A DNA stretch of 10,413 nucleotides from Filomicrobium sp. (GTDB lineage Bacteria; Pseudomonadota; Alphaproteobacteria; Rhizobiales; Hyphomicrobiaceae): NCBI GenBank assembly GCA_021775655.1, contig JAJFHK010000295.1:1-10413 (forward strand). The letters are read 5' to 3'. The notes beneath the pieces were generated by a model that was not told the DNA's origin, made no database searches, and was given only the letters and a program-made list of their open reading frames with translations. Within the stretch, counting starts at the first letter, position 1, and each line of letters opens with the position of its first letter. Shown here in pieces: positions 1 to 6,345 of this stretch. The position numbers were made by a program, and so were the translations under genes.

Positions 1-134
1 GGAACCCGAAGAAAGCTATCGTGGCGACCGGCCCCAAGTGGGTCCCGGAACTCTATACGGAGATTGCGAGTGCCATGTCGGATTTCAATCCGCCGCCGCC
101 CGAGCCTGATCTTCTGACATTGTTAGGCTTGTGA
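1..134 (+). CDS. C-terminal fragment of an unrecognised protein (5' end outside window)
   Basis: The frame starting at base 3 is open from the window edge to the TGA at 132-134 and encodes 43 residues. It starts NPKKAIVATGPKWVPELY and ends in a proline/acidic linker (FNPPPPEPD) followed by LLTLLGL. Codon use is GC-rich at third positions like the rest of the window, and the stop lies 15 bases before the end of the convergent VOC gene, which fits a real gene end. I do not recognise the family from this tail and offer no function. The fragment is too short to show domains, and only sequence upstream of the window can identify it. Confidence 0.55.
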   Translation, partial: NPKKAIVATGPKWVPELYTEIASAMSDFNPPPPEPDLLTLLGL

Positions 135-149
135 GTTCGGAGCGGTTCA

Positions 150-826
150 TTAGGCGCGGGTTTCTGAAAAGCGGTAGGCATCATGTGTTTCATAGTTGAT
201 GCCGTGCTTTGATTTGAGTTGTTCGATATATCTCAATTTGCGCGCAGTGTGCGGGCTGGCCACCCACTTCCCGACCATTTGCGGCTCGTTTCGAATGAGT
301 GCAACAAAGTCTCTTCCAACACCTCGGAGATTGTCATGTTCTTGTGCGCTGCAAGATCGGCGACAAGTGCTGCCAAACGCTCTTCGATCCGTGCATCCAA
401 TGCTATTCTCCTAATTTCTATCGGTGCGCCTGCCCGAATGTTGGCTGCTCCAAAACGCAGATGGTAGCCGTTAAAATCACGCAGGTTGAATTCACGCATG
501 TGCCACGGCTGATCTGTCGGCTCATCGAGAATTTTGACGCCATTGCCTCGCATCCACTCATAGGCCCCATCGACATCTTCGATCTGGAAATAAAGCCAGT
601 GCCGATCCGGATTGGGTTCGCCGGGATAAAAGTGCACGGTCGCCTGGCCGAGTTCGACGGCCCCATGCGTTGGCGGATCGCCGTAGAAAAAGCGAAGCTC
701 GAAACCTAGCTTCTCCTGATACCAGTCGGCAGTTTCTTGAACATCGCCAACGGGAATTGTCGGAAAAATTCCGACGCAATCGATATCGGTTTTTTCTTTA
801 TGGGTACCGGCTGTTTATTGGGACAT
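150..826 (-). pseudogene. VOC (glyoxalase/bleomycin-resistance-like) protein with nonsense codon and frameshift
   Basis: Read on the minus strand, an ATG at 826-824 opens M-S-Q and then meets TAA at 817-815. The same frame then runs unbroken through a typical VOC domain: an N-terminal half with GIFPTIPVGDV, then ADWYQEKLGFELRFFYGDPP, and a second half with HWLYFQIEDVDGAYEWM and the strand FNGYHLRFG. A helical tail follows (EERLAALVADLAAHKNMTISE). At about 278-281 one base appears to be missing. The apparent frame stops at 233, but the neighbouring frame continues with VASPHTARKLRYIEQLKSKH and a TYR-rich end to TAA at 152-150, which is the usual tail of this subfamily as I recall it. No ATG, GTG or TTG lies in frame between the early stop and a GTG at 637, which would cut the VOC domain in half. 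VOC proteins bind a metal or a small ligand; the substrate here is unknown. Rare-codon initiation or sequencing error are alternatives to decay. Confidence 0.72.
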
Positions 827-1032
827 GGCGGTTCGCTTTCCTCTTCGTACCCGCCCTACCGACTGTGACTTCTCACGCGGCCCACAGCAGATGAGCTTGA
901 TGCTAACTCTCCACTTATTGCGTTGGGATCAATTGAGTCACCCAAGGAACAGCGGCCCCTTCCGCTGGGCATTAGTGATTGTTGTCAGGGCACACAAAAC
1001 CCGATCAACAATGCTGACGAGGGACGATTTCC
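827..1032. other. Intergenic region between VOC pseudogene and small exported peptide gene
   Basis: About 200 bp between two divergently read genes, so it should carry both promoters. I could not assign a convincing -35/-10 pair. A GC-rich hairpin is visible at 950-967 (arms CAGCGG and CCGCTG, 6-base loop CCCCTT) without a T run. An AGAGGA-like purine stretch upstream of the ATG at 826 on the minus strand could be the old ribosome site of the VOC gene. The plus-strand open frame at 825-1133 has unlikely codon use and is not proposed as a gene. Confidence 0.35.
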
Positions 1033-1179
1033 ATGACCGATACTTTCAAGACATCCGCCATCATCACGGTACTCTTTACCGCTCTGATGACCGTCGTATT
1101 CCTGGCTGCGCCGTCTTACGCGGGGCCGAATGACGGAACTCAGACAGAAGCTGCCGTTCAAAGCACGGCGACCCTGTAA
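1033..1179 (+). CDS. Small exported peptide, 48 residues, function unknown
   Basis: ATG at 1033 is preceded by the purine-rich ribosome site GAGGGA (1019-1024) at 8 bases spacing, and the frame ends at TAA 1177-1179. The peptide has a charged start (MTDTFK), a strong hydrophobic core (residues about 8-26, with IITVLFTAL and VVFLAA) and a signal-peptidase I site after SYA, near residue 30. Cleavage would leave a mature peptide of only about 18 polar residues (GPNDGTQTEAAVQSTATL). If uncleaved it could be a single-pass membrane peptide. It is too short for most gene callers. It converges on the moeB-like gene and has no visible partner. I do not recognise a family and assign no function. The start and the signal sequence are directly visible; expression is inferred. 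Confidence 0.62.
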   Translation: MTDTFKTSAIITVLFTALMTVVFLAAPSYAGPNDGTQTEAAVQSTATL

Positions 1180-1181
1180 CC

Positions 1182-1232
1182 GTTCAATTGAATCCGGCAG
1201 CAGATTTCCAACGCTTCGTGACGCTACGCGTC
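1182..1232. repeat. Palindrome and short hairpin between convergent genes
   Basis: A perfect 10-base palindrome TTCAATTGAA (about 1182-1191) follows the stop of the small peptide gene. A GACGC/GCGTC hairpin with a 3-base loop (1220-1232) covers the stop codon of the MoeB-like gene. Neither has a T run, so termination is only a possibility; these may simply help separate two convergent transcripts. Confidence 0.3.
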
Positions 1233-2057
1233 GCATGCGGCTATGTCTTCGCTGCCCTCGTGGATCGATAAGTCAGTGATGGTCGGATTGTCGCCGGAGA
1301 GCGAATTCGATGGGTCCCATGTGATCTTGACGGTTTCGAAGCGTGCGCCGAGGGCGTCGTAAATGAGAAGCCGGCCGGCCAGCGACTCGCCTGCAGCTGC
1401 GATTTCCTTCAAAACTTCGACGGCCTGCAGCGTCCCGATGACCCCAACGACGGCACCCAAGACGCCGACTTCTGAACAATTGGCGACCGTGCCCGGGGGC
1501 GGCGCTTCGGGGAACAAGCAGCGGTAAGTTGGATATGGTTTCCCGCCGGGTCCTGCTTCATGTGGCTTGAATGTGGTGACATAGCCGTCAAAGGGACCAA
1601 CGGCGCCAAACACCAACGTCTTTTTCGCCAGGTAGCACGCATCGGAGACGAGGTAGCGAGTGGCGAAGTTGTCTGAGCCATCACAGATAATGTCGTAGCG
1701 AGAGATGATATCCAGCGCGTTCTCCGCGTCGAGACGGACGGGATGCGTTTCCACGGTGATGTGCGGATTCAGCCTGACGATCGCATCTCGGCCGCTGTCG
1801 ACCTTCGGTGCACCGACATGGGGCGTGTCGTGCAAAATCTGGCGCTGCAAATTGCTCAGGGAGACGACGTCGTCATCTACAAGGCCGATCGTTCCGACCC
1901 CTGCAGCTGCCAGATACACTGCGAGTGGAGAACCAAGACCGCCGGCGCCGCCCAACAGCACGCGGGCGGCCTTGAGCTTTTGCTGACCCTGGCCACCAAC
2001 CTCTCGCAATACGAGATGGCGCTTGTAACGCTCTATTTCCTCAGAAGTCAGAGTCAT
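1224..2057 (-). CDS. moeB: MoeB/ThiF/HesA-family adenylyltransferase
   Basis: This 277-residue protein belongs to the E1-like enzymes that adenylate the C-terminal glycine of a ubiquitin-fold sulfur carrier (MoaD for molybdopterin, ThiS for thiamine) in the cytoplasm. Visible signs are the N-terminal helix ERYKRHLVLREVGGQGQQKL (residues 10-28), the nucleotide-binding loop GGAGGLGS (36-43), DDDVVSLSNLQRQ (61-73), the lysine in VGAPK (85), the Mg-binding aspartate in CDGSDNF (125-131), and the crossover/active-site region with Cys180 and NCSEVGVLG (Cys194). The start at 2057 is chosen because AGGA lies just upstream and the family normally starts at this point; an upstream extension to 2105 is rejected. 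The CxxC pairs that hold zinc in E. coli MoeB are mostly missing: TYRC replaces CYRC, and the C-terminal pair is absent. No moaD or thiS is adjacent, so MoeB versus ThiF versus another carrier's E1 cannot be settled. Confidence 0.88.
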   Translation of the reverse strand: MTLTSEEIERYKRHLVLREVGGQGQQKLKAARVLLGGAGGLGSPLAVYLAAAGVGTIGLVDDDVVSLSNLQRQILHDTPHVGAPKVDSGRDAIVRLNPHITVETHPVRLDAENALDIISRYDIICDGSDNFATRYLVSDACYLAKKTLVFGAVGPFDGYVTTFKPHEAGPGGKPYPTYRCLFPEAPPPGTVANCSEVGVLGAVVGVIGTLQAVEVLKEIAAAGESLAGRLLIYDALGARFETVKITWDPSNSLSGDNPTITDLSIHEGSEDIAACDA

Positions 2058-2278
2058 TTCACGGTTCCTGGCTGTCGTTGCCCGATAGCATCCAGCTCCG
2101 CACACCGGGCTAACATCAATTCAAGGACAGGAATTCTGGCCTGCAGCCGCCATGGCCGCAAGGGCGTACTCAAATATGCAGTGTTGCCGCACACTTGCTA
2201 ATTCCGTATGTATACCATCTATGCGGCGAATTGCTGCAGCGTAGGGCTTTGGAGCCCGAAGGAAAAAGGGACGGAAAC
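2058..2278. promoter_or_regulatory. Divergent promoter region and leader between moeB-like gene and TAXI gene
   Basis: This 221-bp gap must hold promoters for both directions. On the plus strand TTGCCG (2184-2189) and TATGTA (2207-2212) are 17 bases apart and form a weak sigma70-like pair. A stem-loop GGGCT-TTGG-AGCCC (2244-2257) stands just before the purine-rich ribosome site of the TAXI gene (GGAAAAAGGG, about 2261-2270) and could modulate its translation. I see no recognisable riboswitch consensus, Zur-type or molybdate-type operator. Confidence 0.32.
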
Positions 2279-3292
2279 ATGATCAAAGGTTTCATCGCAA
2301 CAGCCGCGGCTGGAGCCGTGATGCTGACCGCAAGCATTCATAGTGCCGCTGCGGAACCGCGTGACTATATCCTGGCCACTGCAAGTACTGGTGGCACCTA
2401 CTATCCCGTAGGCGTTGCGATCTCGACACTGATTAAGGTGAAGCTACAGCCAAAGCAGAAGATCGGCATGTCGGCGATCAACTCGGCCGGTTCGGGCGAG
2501 AACGTCAAACTATTGCGCGAGAACGAAGCCCAATTCGCGATTCTTCAGGGCCTCTACGGCTACTATGCCTGGAATGGCAAGGGGCCTGTGGCATCCGATG
2601 GACCGCAAAAAGACATGCGCGCCGTTACGATGCTCTGGCAGAACGTCGAACATTTCGTGGTTCAGTCCGATCTTGCCAAGACCGGCACGATCGATGACTT
2701 CGCCGGCTTGAAGGGCAAGTCCGCTGCGCTTGGGAAGAAGAACTCGGGCACGATTGGATCAAACACGGTGCTGCTTGCCAACCTCGGCATGGACGTCGAC
2801 AAAGACTTCAGCCTCGTTCACGTCGGCTATGGACCATCCGCTGATGCCCTACAGAACGGTCAAGTTGCAGGAATCTCGACCCCTGCTGGCGCGCCAGTCG
2901 GAGCAATCACAAAAGCCTTTGCGTCGATGGGCGACAAGATTACGTTGCTCGGATTCACACCTGAGCAGCTGAAAAAGGCCGATGGCGGCCTTGGGTTGTG
3001 GACACCGTTTAAGATTGCCGCCGGGACGTACCCGAGTGTCGACAAAGACGTTATGACAATCGCACAGCCGAACTTCCTTGCCGTTCGCGCGGACGTTCCT
3101 GAGGAAGACGTCTATCTGATGACCAAGACAATGTATGAGAACCTCGGCTTCCTCAATGCGATTCATTCCGCCACCAAAGCTATGTCGCTTGAAAGCGCAA
3201 TCGCAGGATTACCTATGCCGTTGCATCCGGGCGCTAAGCGCTATTTCGAGGAAGCAGGCATCAAAGTTCCTGAAAATCTTGTGGCGCAGTGA
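2279..3292 (+). CDS. TRAP transporter TAXI-family substrate-binding protein
   Basis: A 337-residue periplasmic receptor of a tripartite ATP-independent (TRAP) transporter that delivers a solute to the membrane permease for ion-gradient-driven uptake. It has a signal peptide (MIKGF, hydrophobic core to about residue 19, cleavage after SAAA near residue 25) and then the family hallmark ATASTGGTYYPVGVAIS (residues 34-49), followed by NSAGSGENVKLLRENEAQFAI-type ligand-site segments (about 68-89). Length is normal for TAXI proteins. The ATG at 2279 is chosen over an upstream start at 2195 because it follows a purine-rich ribosome site and begins the signal peptide. The fused permease gene lies 140 bp downstream, separated by a terminator. 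The ligand is unknown; some TAXI proteins have been linked to glutamate or other organic acids, but nothing here decides this. Confidence 0.93.
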   Translation: MIKGFIATAAAGAVMLTASIHSAAAEPRDYILATASTGGTYYPVGVAISTLIKVKLQPKQKIGMSAINSAGSGENVKLLRENEAQFAILQGLYGYYAWNGKGPVASDGPQKDMRAVTMLWQNVEHFVVQSDLAKTGTIDDFAGLKGKSAALGKKNSGTIGSNTVLLANLGMDVDKDFSLVHVGYGPSADALQNGQVAGISTPAGAPVGAITKAFASMGDKITLLGFTPEQLKKADGGLGLWTPFKIAAGTYPSVDKDVMTIAQPNFLAVRADVPEEDVYLMTKTMYENLGFLNAIHSATKAMSLESAIAGLPMPLHPGAKRYFEEAGIKVPENLVAQ

Positions 3293-3358
3293 TCTTGCTA
3301 ATCAAGTGATCTGCTAGGCAAGACTGTGTGCTGATTTGTAATCGGATGATACGATACT

Positions 3359-3396
3359 AAAGGGCGGCGAAGGCGACTGGCCATCGCCGTCTTTTT
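3359..3396 (+). terminator. Intrinsic terminator between TAXI receptor and permease genes
   Basis: Bases 3359-3370 (AAAGGGCGGCGA) pair with 3384-3395 in a 12-bp stem including two G-T pairs, with a 13-base loop, and the 3' arm runs into TTTTT (3392-3396). This is a rho-independent shape. It lies 67 bases after the receptor stop and 36 bases before the permease start. It probably makes most transcripts end after the receptor, leaving a minority for the permease, which would fit the need for excess periplasmic receptor. That ratio effect is inferred. Confidence 0.7.
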
Positions 3397-3432
3397 CGAT
3401 GTCTAGGGATCTGAACAAGGAAACAAAAGCCA

Positions 3433-5547
3433 ATGGCGGAGCAACAAGAAGAAGACGCCAGCGGTTCAGGCCTCGTCGGCCCAACGTGGTCAGGGAATAC
3501 CAGCGACCGGGTCGTGTTTGTCATTGGCATCGCGCTTGCGCTGATTCACATCTACTTCAATGTATTCGGCGTGCTTTCGGGATTGTGGCGCAACGCGATC
3601 CACTTTGCCGGATTTGCATTCTTGTGTGCGCTCATCTACCCCGCCTTCCAGGGTCAATTCGCGCAGTCGCGCGCATTTAAATTTTTCGATGTTGTTTTTG
3701 GTCTGCTGGTTGCTGCATCAGCGCTTTACCTCATCGCGGCCGAGGATGCTGTCTATGAACGCGGCGTGCGGCTTAGTGCCCTGGAATGGACTGCAGGCGG
3801 CATTCTGGTCCTGGGAGCACTTGAGTACACACGCCGGACAACGGGAATCGTGATCCCGATCCTTATCATCCTCGCACTCACTTACGTGGGGTGGTGGGGG
3901 CAATACCTGACCGGTGTTTTCCGCTTCGGAGGCTTAAGTGCGGAGACGATCCTGTTCCGCTCGATCTATGGCGATGACGGAATCTTCGGCAGCATTGCCA
4001 GCATCTCTTCGTCATTCGTCTTCATGTTCATCTTGATGGGTGCATTTCTATTGCGCTCGGGCGGCGGAGCGTTCGTCATCGACCTCGCGCGCTCGGTGGC
4101 CGGCCGGCTGACCGGTGGGCCGGGTCTCGTCGCGGTACTTGCTTCAGGCCTGACCGGAACGATCTCTGGCTCGGCAGTCGCCAACACGGCCTCAACCGGC
4201 GTCATCACGATTCCCTTGATGAAGCGCGCAGGATTCCCGCCGAAGTTTGCGGCCGCTGTCGAAGCTTCTGCTTCGACCGGCGGGCAACTGATGCCGCCGA
4301 TCATGGGCGCCGGTGCGTTTGTGATGGCGAGTTATACGCAGATCCCGTACACGACGATCGTTGCGGTCAGCGTGCTGCCTGCGATCCTTTTTTTCGCATC
4401 GATTGCGTTCTATGTGCGCATCGAAGCGAAGCGATCGGGTGTGAAAGCAGTCGAGGAAGACGTGCCGGGTTTCATGGACCTGATGCTTGGAGGCGGACTG
4501 CCATTCCTCATTCCGATCGGCGTTCTCATTGCGCTTCTCATTTACGGCTTCACGCCAACATATGCCGCAGGCATCGCGATCCTCTCCGTCATCGTTGCAT
4601 CGTGGCTGACGCGCAATCCGATGGGACCGATGGCGACCCTTGAGGCGTTGGCTCTTGGTGCGCGCAATATGGTGATGACCGCCGTCCTCCTGTGTTCGGT
4701 CGGGCTGATCGTGAACGTTATTGCGATGTCCGGAATCGGCAACACGTTCTCATTGATGATCACGCAATGGGCCGGCGACAGCCTGATCATCGCAATTACC
4801 TTGATCGCACTTGCTTCTCTGGTTTTGGGCATGGGTTTGCCTGTGACGGCGGCCTATATCGTGCTCGGTACGTTGTCGGCGCCGGCACTGTTCGAACTCA
4901 TTGCGAACAGAGAACTCATTGATGCATTGATGGCCGGCAATGTCGCCGAAGAAGCCAAAGCAATGCTGATGTTGGCTTCGCCGGAAGCAGCGGCGCAATT
5001 GGGTGCGCCAATGTCTGCTGACGCAGCGAAGGCGCTGGTCTCCAGCGTTCCTGGTGAACTGCTCGGCCCCGTGCGCGAAGCAGTAATCCCCGCAACGACA
5101 CTGACATTTGCTCTTCTGTCTGCACACTTGATCATTTTCTGGCTCAGCCAGGATTCCAATATTACCCCGCCCGTTTGCCTTACGGCATTCACGGCGGCTG
5201 CTATTGCAGGGACACCGCCGATGGCAACCGGACTGACCTCATGGAAGATTGCCAAAGGCCTGTATATCGTACCGCTTTTGTTCGCCTACACACCATTCAT
5301 CGGTGGTGATTATTTCGAGGTCCTTACCATCTTCGGCTTCGCGATTGTCGGGCTCTATGCGTTTTCGGGTTTCATGCAAGGGCACCTCGAAGCGCCGCTT
5401 GGATGGCCGTTCCGGATCGCTCTTGGCATCAGTGGAGCATTAATGCTGGTCCCGCTCGGTGTCCTCACACAGCTCGTTGGCCTAGCTGCGTTCGTACTGA
5501 TCCTGGCACTCAACATCCGCAGCGATAAGGCATTGGTGACTGCTTGA
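3433..5547 (+). CDS. TRAP transporter fused permease (DctQ-DctM type)
   Basis: A 704-residue inner-membrane protein in which the small (DctQ-like, 4-TM) and large (DctM-like) TRAP subunits are one chain, as is usual with TAXI receptors. The start at 3433 follows AAGGAAA (3417-3423) by 9 bases. Hydrophobic segments at about 26-50, 57-71, 84-103 and 120-155 form the Q part. The M part shows the conserved core: TGTISGSAVANTASTGV (241-257), then MKRAGFPPKFAAAVEASAS (263-281) and STGGQLMPPIMGAGAFVM (281-298). A second half contains LVLGMGLPVTAAYIVLG (463-479) and NITPPVCLTAFTAAAIAG (576-593), and C-terminal TM segments lie at about 633-695. Residues 492-552 form an Ala- and Glu-rich polar stretch that interrupts a membrane-facing region. 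It works with the receptor at 2279-3292. Substrate and coupling ion are not readable. Confidence 0.94.
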   Translation: MAEQQEEDASGSGLVGPTWSGNTSDRVVFVIGIALALIHIYFNVFGVLSGLWRNAIHFAGFAFLCALIYPAFQGQFAQSRAFKFFDVVFGLLVAASALYLIAAEDAVYERGVRLSALEWTAGGILVLGALEYTRRTTGIVIPILIILALTYVGWWGQYLTGVFRFGGLSAETILFRSIYGDDGIFGSIASISSSFVFMFILMGAFLLRSGGGAFVIDLARSVAGRLTGGPGLVAVLASGLTGTISGSAVANTASTGVITIPLMKRAGFPPKFAAAVEASASTGGQLMPPIMGAGAFVMASYTQIPYTTIVAVSVLPAILFFASIAFYVRIEAKRSGVKAVEEDVPGFMDLMLGGGLPFLIPIGVLIALLIYGFTPTYAAGIAILSVIVASWLTRNPMGPMATLEALALGARNMVMTAVLLCSVGLIVNVIAMSGIGNTFSLMITQWAGDSLIIAITLIALASLVLGMGLPVTAAYIVLGTLSAPALFELIANRELIDALMAGNVAEEAKAMLMLASPEAAAQLGAPMSADAAKALVSSVPGELLGPVREAVIPATTLTFALLSAHLIIFWLSQDSNITPPVCLTAFTAAAIAGTPPMATGLTSWKIAKGLYIVPLLFAYTPFIGGDYFEVLTIFGFAIVGLYAFSGFMQGHLEAPLGWPFRIALGISGALMLVPLGVLTQLVGLAAFVLILALNIRSDKALVTA

Positions 5548-5607
5548 GGACTGCCACAATTGACGTTTAGTCGGGGCAACCGTCGAAAACGTGGAAGGAC
5601 CATAAAA
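5548..5607 (+). promoter_or_regulatory. Short leader before the Zrg-like cluster with inverted repeat
   Basis: The 60-bp gap between TRAP permease and the DUF2796 gene contains an inverted repeat ACGTTT (5563-5568) / AAACGT (5587-5592) and a TTGACG (5560-5565) that could be a -35, but no convincing -10 follows. The ribosome site GGAAGGA (5593-5599) sits 8 bases before the ATG. No terminator separates the genes and no Zur-like palindrome is visible, so the cluster may be read through from the permease gene. Confidence 0.3.
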
Positions 5608-6249
5608 ATGCTGATTCGCAAGATCGCTATTGCCGGCACGCTCCTCGTTCCAATCGCCAGCGTTGCCGTCGCCGAGGAACGGCGCGAGCTGGGAGCACAT
5701 GAGCATGGTCATGGCACCCTCAACGTTGCGATGGATGGGGATGTTGTAGGTATTGAGCTGCGAGTTCCCGGCACCGACATAGTCGGATTTGAGCATGAAG
5801 CGAAGTCCGACAAGGACAAGGCAGCCCTCAAGACCGCGATCGATAAGCTCGACGTGCCACTTGCGCTTTTCCAGTTACCTGCTGCCGCCGGCTGCAAGGT
5901 CACAAGCTCGAAAACAGAATACAATTTGGATCACGATCACGAGAATCGCGAAGATCACAAAGAAGAACACAATAAGGAACATGCAGACCACGACGGCGGC
6001 AAGCACGCCGATGAACACCACGACGAGCACGCTGAATCGAAGGAAGCAGAAGCCGAGCACGCTGAATTTCACGCCGTATACCAGCTCACCTGCACTGCTC
6101 CTGGAAAGCTGACTTCTATCGAATTTTCTTATTTTGGCACCTTTAAGAACGCTGAAGAGCTGGAGGTGAATGTCGCCACCTCGAAAGGCCAGTCCCAGTA
6201 CGAGGTGACCCGCGACAAGCCGACGCTCGATCTTGGCGGCATCATCTAA
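5608..6249 (+). CDS. zrgA: His-rich periplasmic DUF2796 protein, ZrgA-like
   Basis: A 213-residue exported protein of the DUF2796 family, whose studied member is ZrgA of the Vibrio cholerae zinc-uptake-associated Zrg system. A signal peptide (MLIRK, core to about residue 20, cleavage after AVA near 22) is followed by the family start EERRELGAHEHGHGTLNVA with His31, His33 and His35. The middle (109-155) holds 12 histidines among acidic residues, a typical metal-collecting loop. Cys96 and Cys162 may form a disulfide. The C-terminal half carries YQLTCTAP and a beta-rich end. The ATG at 5608 is chosen over 5560 because it has GGAAGGA at 8 bases and starts the signal sequence. It heads a cluster with an ABC ATPase, a permease and a DUF3299 protein, matching the Zrg gene order as I know it. 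Zinc binding is inferred; the symbol is by similarity and context. Confidence 0.85.
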   Translation: MLIRKIAIAGTLLVPIASVAVAEERRELGAHEHGHGTLNVAMDGDVVGIELRVPGTDIVGFEHEAKSDKDKAALKTAIDKLDVPLALFQLPAAAGCKVTSSKTEYNLDHDHENREDHKEEHNKEHADHDGGKHADEHHDEHAESKEAEAEHAEFHAVYQLTCTAPGKLTSIEFSYFGTFKNAEELEVNVATSKGQSQYEVTRDKPTLDLGGII

Positions 6250-6345
6250 CCGCCGCGGAGGTGCGCCATCCGGCGAGAGAAAGCGACTGCGAATGTCTCG
6301 AGCGCTTCGAGCGACACCGGCGATGGGGCTGTCTCCGTCGTCGCT

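Noticed and set aside
825..1133. Plus-strand open frame of 102 codons overlapping the small exported peptide gene
   Set aside because: It covers the VOC gene start and the exported-peptide gene in another frame, has many rare codons and no domain; the 1033-1179 frame with its ribosome site and signal peptide explains the region better.
2058..2105. N-terminal extension of the MoeB-like protein to 2105
   Set aside because: The added residues (Cys- and Arg-rich) do not match the family, and the ATG at 2057 has an AGGA just upstream.
2195..2278. 28-residue extension of the TAXI protein
   Set aside because: It would place residues before a clean signal peptide, and the ATG at 2279 has the ribosome site.
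2058..2278. Riboswitch (TPP or molybdenum cofactor) before the moeB-like or TAXI gene
   Set aside because: No recognisable conserved core sequences of these classes were found on either strand; only a simple hairpin is present.
3966..4304. Long minus-strand frames inside the TRAP permease gene (also 4854-5255)
   Set aside because: They are antisense shadows of a GC-rich membrane protein gene, with no ribosome site or domain.
5548..5607. Zur-binding site before the Zrg-like cluster
   Set aside because: The visible inverted repeat ACGTTT/AAACGT does not resemble the AT-rich Zur palindrome of alphaproteobacteria.
5875..6072. Minus-strand frame coding a very hydrophobic Val/Phe-rich peptide
   Set aside because: It is the antisense of the His/Asp/Glu-rich loop, whose codons read as Val, Leu and Phe on the other strand.
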